From contig NZ_CP098480.1 of assembly GCF_023702715.1 (NCBI RefSeq), positions 2,356,001-2,420,000 on the forward strand: 64,000 nucleotides of DNA. Reading direction: 5' to 3'. Within the stretch, counting starts at the first letter, position 1; each line of letters opens with the position of its first letter. The position numbers and the translations under genes are program-made. The DNA comes from Acinetobacter sp. C32I. GTDB taxonomy: Bacteria > Pseudomonadota > Gammaproteobacteria > Pseudomonadales > Moraxellaceae. Shown here in pieces: positions 61,684-64,000 of the stretch. Below the pieces are notes generated by a model, which saw only the letters and a program-made list of their open reading frames with translations, ran no database searches and was not told the origin of the DNA.

Positions 61684-63675
61684 ATGACTCAAAATCAAAC
61701 ACATTCATCACAGCCATTGCTTGAGGTCAGTCAGCTCACCCGTGAATTTCCCGCGGGCGAAGCAACCGTACAGATTCTCAAAGGCATTGATTTAAAAATT
61801 TATGCAGGCGAGTTGGTTGCGATTGTCGGGCAATCCGGCTCAGGTAAATCGACCCTGATGAATATCTTGGGTTGTCTGGATAAACCGACCGCAGGCAGCT
61901 ATCGGGTCAATGGGCGGGAAACCCGTCAGCTTGAACCTGATGAACTGGCACAACTGCGCCGTGAATATTTTGGCTTTATTTTCCAGCGCTATCACTTATT
62001 GGGTGATCTGAGTGCTTCAGGAAACGTTGAAGTCCCTGCCATTTATGCGGGTGTAGACAGTCATCTTCGCCAAGAACGTTCTGCTGAACTATTATCCGAA
62101 CTTGGACTAGAAGAACGTTTGCATCATCGCCCTAGCCAGCTATCTGGTGGTCAGCAACAACGTGTGTCGATTGCACGTGCGCTGATGAATGGTGGTGATG
62201 TGATTCTTGCCGATGAACCCACAGGTGCCTTGGATAAGAATAGCGGTATCGAAGTAATGCGCATTTTGCGTGAGCTGAATGCCAAAGGCCATACCATTAT
62301 TCTGGTCACGCACGATCTCAATGTCGCGAAAAATGCGACCCGTATTATCGAGATCAGTGACGGAAATATCATTTCCGACCGTGCCAATGAGCCTGAACAT
62401 AGTGATCCAGAACTGGAGCATCAAACCTTAGAGCGTAACCCGCAGAAGAAAACCTCTGCTTGGCGCTCGTTCTTCGACCGTCTTGGTGAAGCCTTCCGCA
62501 TGGCATTGCTTGCCATGAATGCGCATCGTATGCGGACCTTTTTGACCATGCTTGGGATTATTATCGGGATTGCATCCGTGGTCTCCGTAGTGGCGCTAGG
62601 TAATGGCTCGCAGAAGCAAATTTTAGAAAATATCAGTAGTCTGGGTACCAACACCATCACCGTGTATCAGGGGCGTGGCTTTGGTGATAACTCTCGGACC
62701 TCACAAGCCAAAACACTGGTCCCTGCCGATGCCGAAGCATTGGCTGAACAGCCCTATGTGGATGGGGTCAGCCCTTCTGCCAATACCAGTTTAACCCTGC
62801 GTTATAAAGATACCGAAGCAGCGGCAACGGTGAATGGCGTCAGTTCTGATTTCTTCTATGTCCGTGGTATGACCTTTAAATCAGGGCAACCTTTTGACAA
62901 GGCAAGTGTGACTGAACGGGCCCAAGATGTGGTGATTGATACCAATACTGAAAAGACCTTCTTTGCAGATGGCACCAATCCTGTCGGTCAAGTGCTGCTA
63001 TTAGGTAGTGTGCCAAGTCGAATTATCGGCGTGATTGATGCCCAACAAGGCTTTATGGGAAATTCAGACAGCCTGAATGTTTATCTGCCCTACTCGACGG
63101 TCATGAGCCGTATGCTGGGGCAATCCAATGTACGTAGCATCATCGTGCGTATCAAAGATGAATACCCAAGTAGCGCTGCTGAAAATGCGATTCTGACCTT
63201 GCTGGAACAGCGTCACGGCGCACAAGATGTGTTTACCCAAAACTCTGACAGTATTCGCGAAACCATCCAACAAACCACTGCAACCATGACCTTGCTAATT
63301 TCAGCAATCGCCGTGATTTCTTTGGTGGTGGGTGGCATTGGGGTAATGAACATTATGCTGGTTTCTGTGACCGAGCGGACTCAAGAAATCGGGGTACGTA
63401 TGGCGGTCGGTGCACGTCAAAGCGATATTTTGCAGCAATTCCTGATTGAAGCAATTCTGGTCTGTTTACTGGGCGGTATCTTAGGTGTACTGCTCTCTTT
63501 AGGGATTGGACAAATCATCGGACACTTTGCCAAAGGCGTAATTGAGATGAGTTATTCCACCACCTCGATTGTTGCAGCCTTTGTCTGCTCAAGCATGATT
63601 GGTATTGTATTTGGCTTCTTGCCAGCACGAAATGCAGCACAACTCGATCCAGTTGCTGCTTTAGCGAGAGAATAA
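61684..63675 (+). CDS. macB: MacB-type ABC exporter
   Basis: The 663-residue protein has an N-terminal ATPase (Walker A GQSGSGKST at 49-57, signature LSGGQQQR, Walker B VILADEPTGALD) and a C-terminal part with four membrane helices (first near 288-308, the others after 540) around a large periplasmic domain, as in MacB. The FtsX-like sequence AIAVISLVVGGIGVMNIMLVSVTERTQEIGVRMAVGAR is intact. It is a mechanotransmission exporter working with MacA and the outer-membrane protein that follows. Confidence 0.96.
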   Translation: MTQNQTHSSQPLLEVSQLTREFPAGEATVQILKGIDLKIYAGELVAIVGQSGSGKSTLMNILGCLDKPTAGSYRVNGRETRQLEPDELAQLRREYFGFIFQRYHLLGDLSASGNVEVPAIYAGVDSHLRQERSAELLSELGLEERLHHRPSQLSGGQQQRVSIARALMNGGDVILADEPTGALDKNSGIEVMRILRELNAKGHTIILVTHDLNVAKNATRIIEISDGNIISDRANEPEHSDPELEHQTLERNPQKKTSAWRSFFDRLGEAFRMALLAMNAHRMRTFLTMLGIIIGIASVVSVVALGNGSQKQILENISSLGTNTITVYQGRGFGDNSRTSQAKTLVPADAEALAEQPYVDGVSPSANTSLTLRYKDTEAAATVNGVSSDFFYVRGMTFKSGQPFDKASVTERAQDVVIDTNTEKTFFADGTNPVGQVLLLGSVPSRIIGVIDAQQGFMGNSDSLNVYLPYSTVMSRMLGQSNVRSIIVRIKDEYPSSAAENAILTLLEQRHGAQDVFTQNSDSIRETIQQTTATMTLLISAIAVISLVVGGIGVMNIMLVSVTERTQEIGVRMAVGARQSDILQQFLIEAILVCLLGGILGVLLSLGIGQIIGHFAKGVIEMSYSTTSIVAAFVCSSMIGIVFGFLPARNAAQLDPVAALARE

Positions 63676-63686
63676 GGAATTTGAGT

Positions 63687-64000
63687 ATGTCTTTTCAATT
63701 CACAAAATTAGGACTTGCACTGGTACTCACTGGTTCCTTAGCTGGCTGTTCTGCTGTGGTCAAAACACCCTATAACGCACCAACCGTCCAAGTGCCGCAG
63801 CAGTTCCAATACGATGCCCAAAAAAGTAAAAGTATCAATTTAACTGATCAATGGTGGACGCTATTTAATGATGCCCAGTTGAATCAATTGGTCGATCAAG
63901 TGTTGGCTAAAAATAGTGACTTAAGTGTCGCAGGCATCACCCTGCAACAAGCCCGACTACAAGCAGGGCTCGCTGAAAATAAACAAGGGATTCGAACCAG
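63687..64000 (+). CDS. Outer-membrane efflux lipoprotein (NodT/OprM type), 3' end outside window
   Basis: ATG 63687 opens a frame that runs off the right edge. The first 105 residues show a lipoprotein signal (lipobox LAGC near 18-21) and then QWWTLFNDAQLNQLVDQVLAKNSDLSVAGITLQQARL, the typical start of RND/MacAB outer-membrane factors. It is the third gene after macA-macB and completes a tripartite exporter. Confidence 0.9.
   Translation, partial: MSFQFTKLGLALVLTGSLAGCSAVVKTPYNAPTVQVPQQFQYDAQKSKSINLTDQWWTLFNDAQLNQLVDQVLAKNSDLSVAGITLQQARLQAGLAENKQGIRT

Overview
The window reads as a chromosomal segment of an Acinetobacter species. Evidence: AT-rich DNA, two giant trimeric autotransporters with an ESPR-type signal peptide each followed by a TpgA-type gene, a BapA-type type I secreted adhesin, the ilvI-ilvH-ilvC cluster, and the leuS-lptE-holA order. 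The genus call rests on family knowledge; I do not name a species.

Left part (1-17.4 kb): a + strand operon, cut by the left edge, encodes an unrecognised helical protein, a left-handed beta-helix acetyltransferase, a GT4 glycosyltransferase of the TarM/GtfA/SdgA-B type and an exported HExxH protein. It converges on a BapA-prefix adhesin of about 7.6 kb on the - strand whose centre is a roughly 3.1 kb serine-aspartate (SD) repeat. The adhesin reading frame is broken many times inside the SD tract and next to it. Behind its start lies a complete TolC-ABC-HlyD type I secretion operon. My reading is a self-contained surface adhesin locus: secretion apparatus, adhesin and a dedicated glycan-modification and processing operon, comparable in logic to Gram-positive Sdr or serine-rich-repeat protein loci.

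Middle (17.4-42.4 kb): two small unknown genes, a carboxymuconolactone decarboxylase-family gene with a LysR regulator, an AraC regulator, then two tandem modules of trimeric autotransporter plus TpgA-type partner (8.5 and 9.2 kb adhesin genes). Their stalks share near-identical blocks. In the first module the partner lacks the peptidoglycan-binding OmpA domain. A second AraC regulator is divergent from the second module, followed by a duplicated hairpin unit that could encode small RNAs.

Right part (42.4-64 kb): ars operon (acr3, arsR, arsC) with a palindromic operator; small unknown genes; a GNAT gene; a membrane protein/XRE regulator pair with two operator-like palindromes; a PhaC-like hydrolase; an MHYT-GGDEF-EAL protein preceded by a possible 29-codon leader; the ilvIHC operon, with three extra copies of the last 16 codons of ilvC, each with its own terminator; then a DUF4124 protein, leuS, lptE, holA, a sirtuin, macA, macB and the start of an outer-membrane efflux lipoprotein cut by the right edge. 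No rRNA, tRNA, CRISPR array, transposase or integrase was seen.
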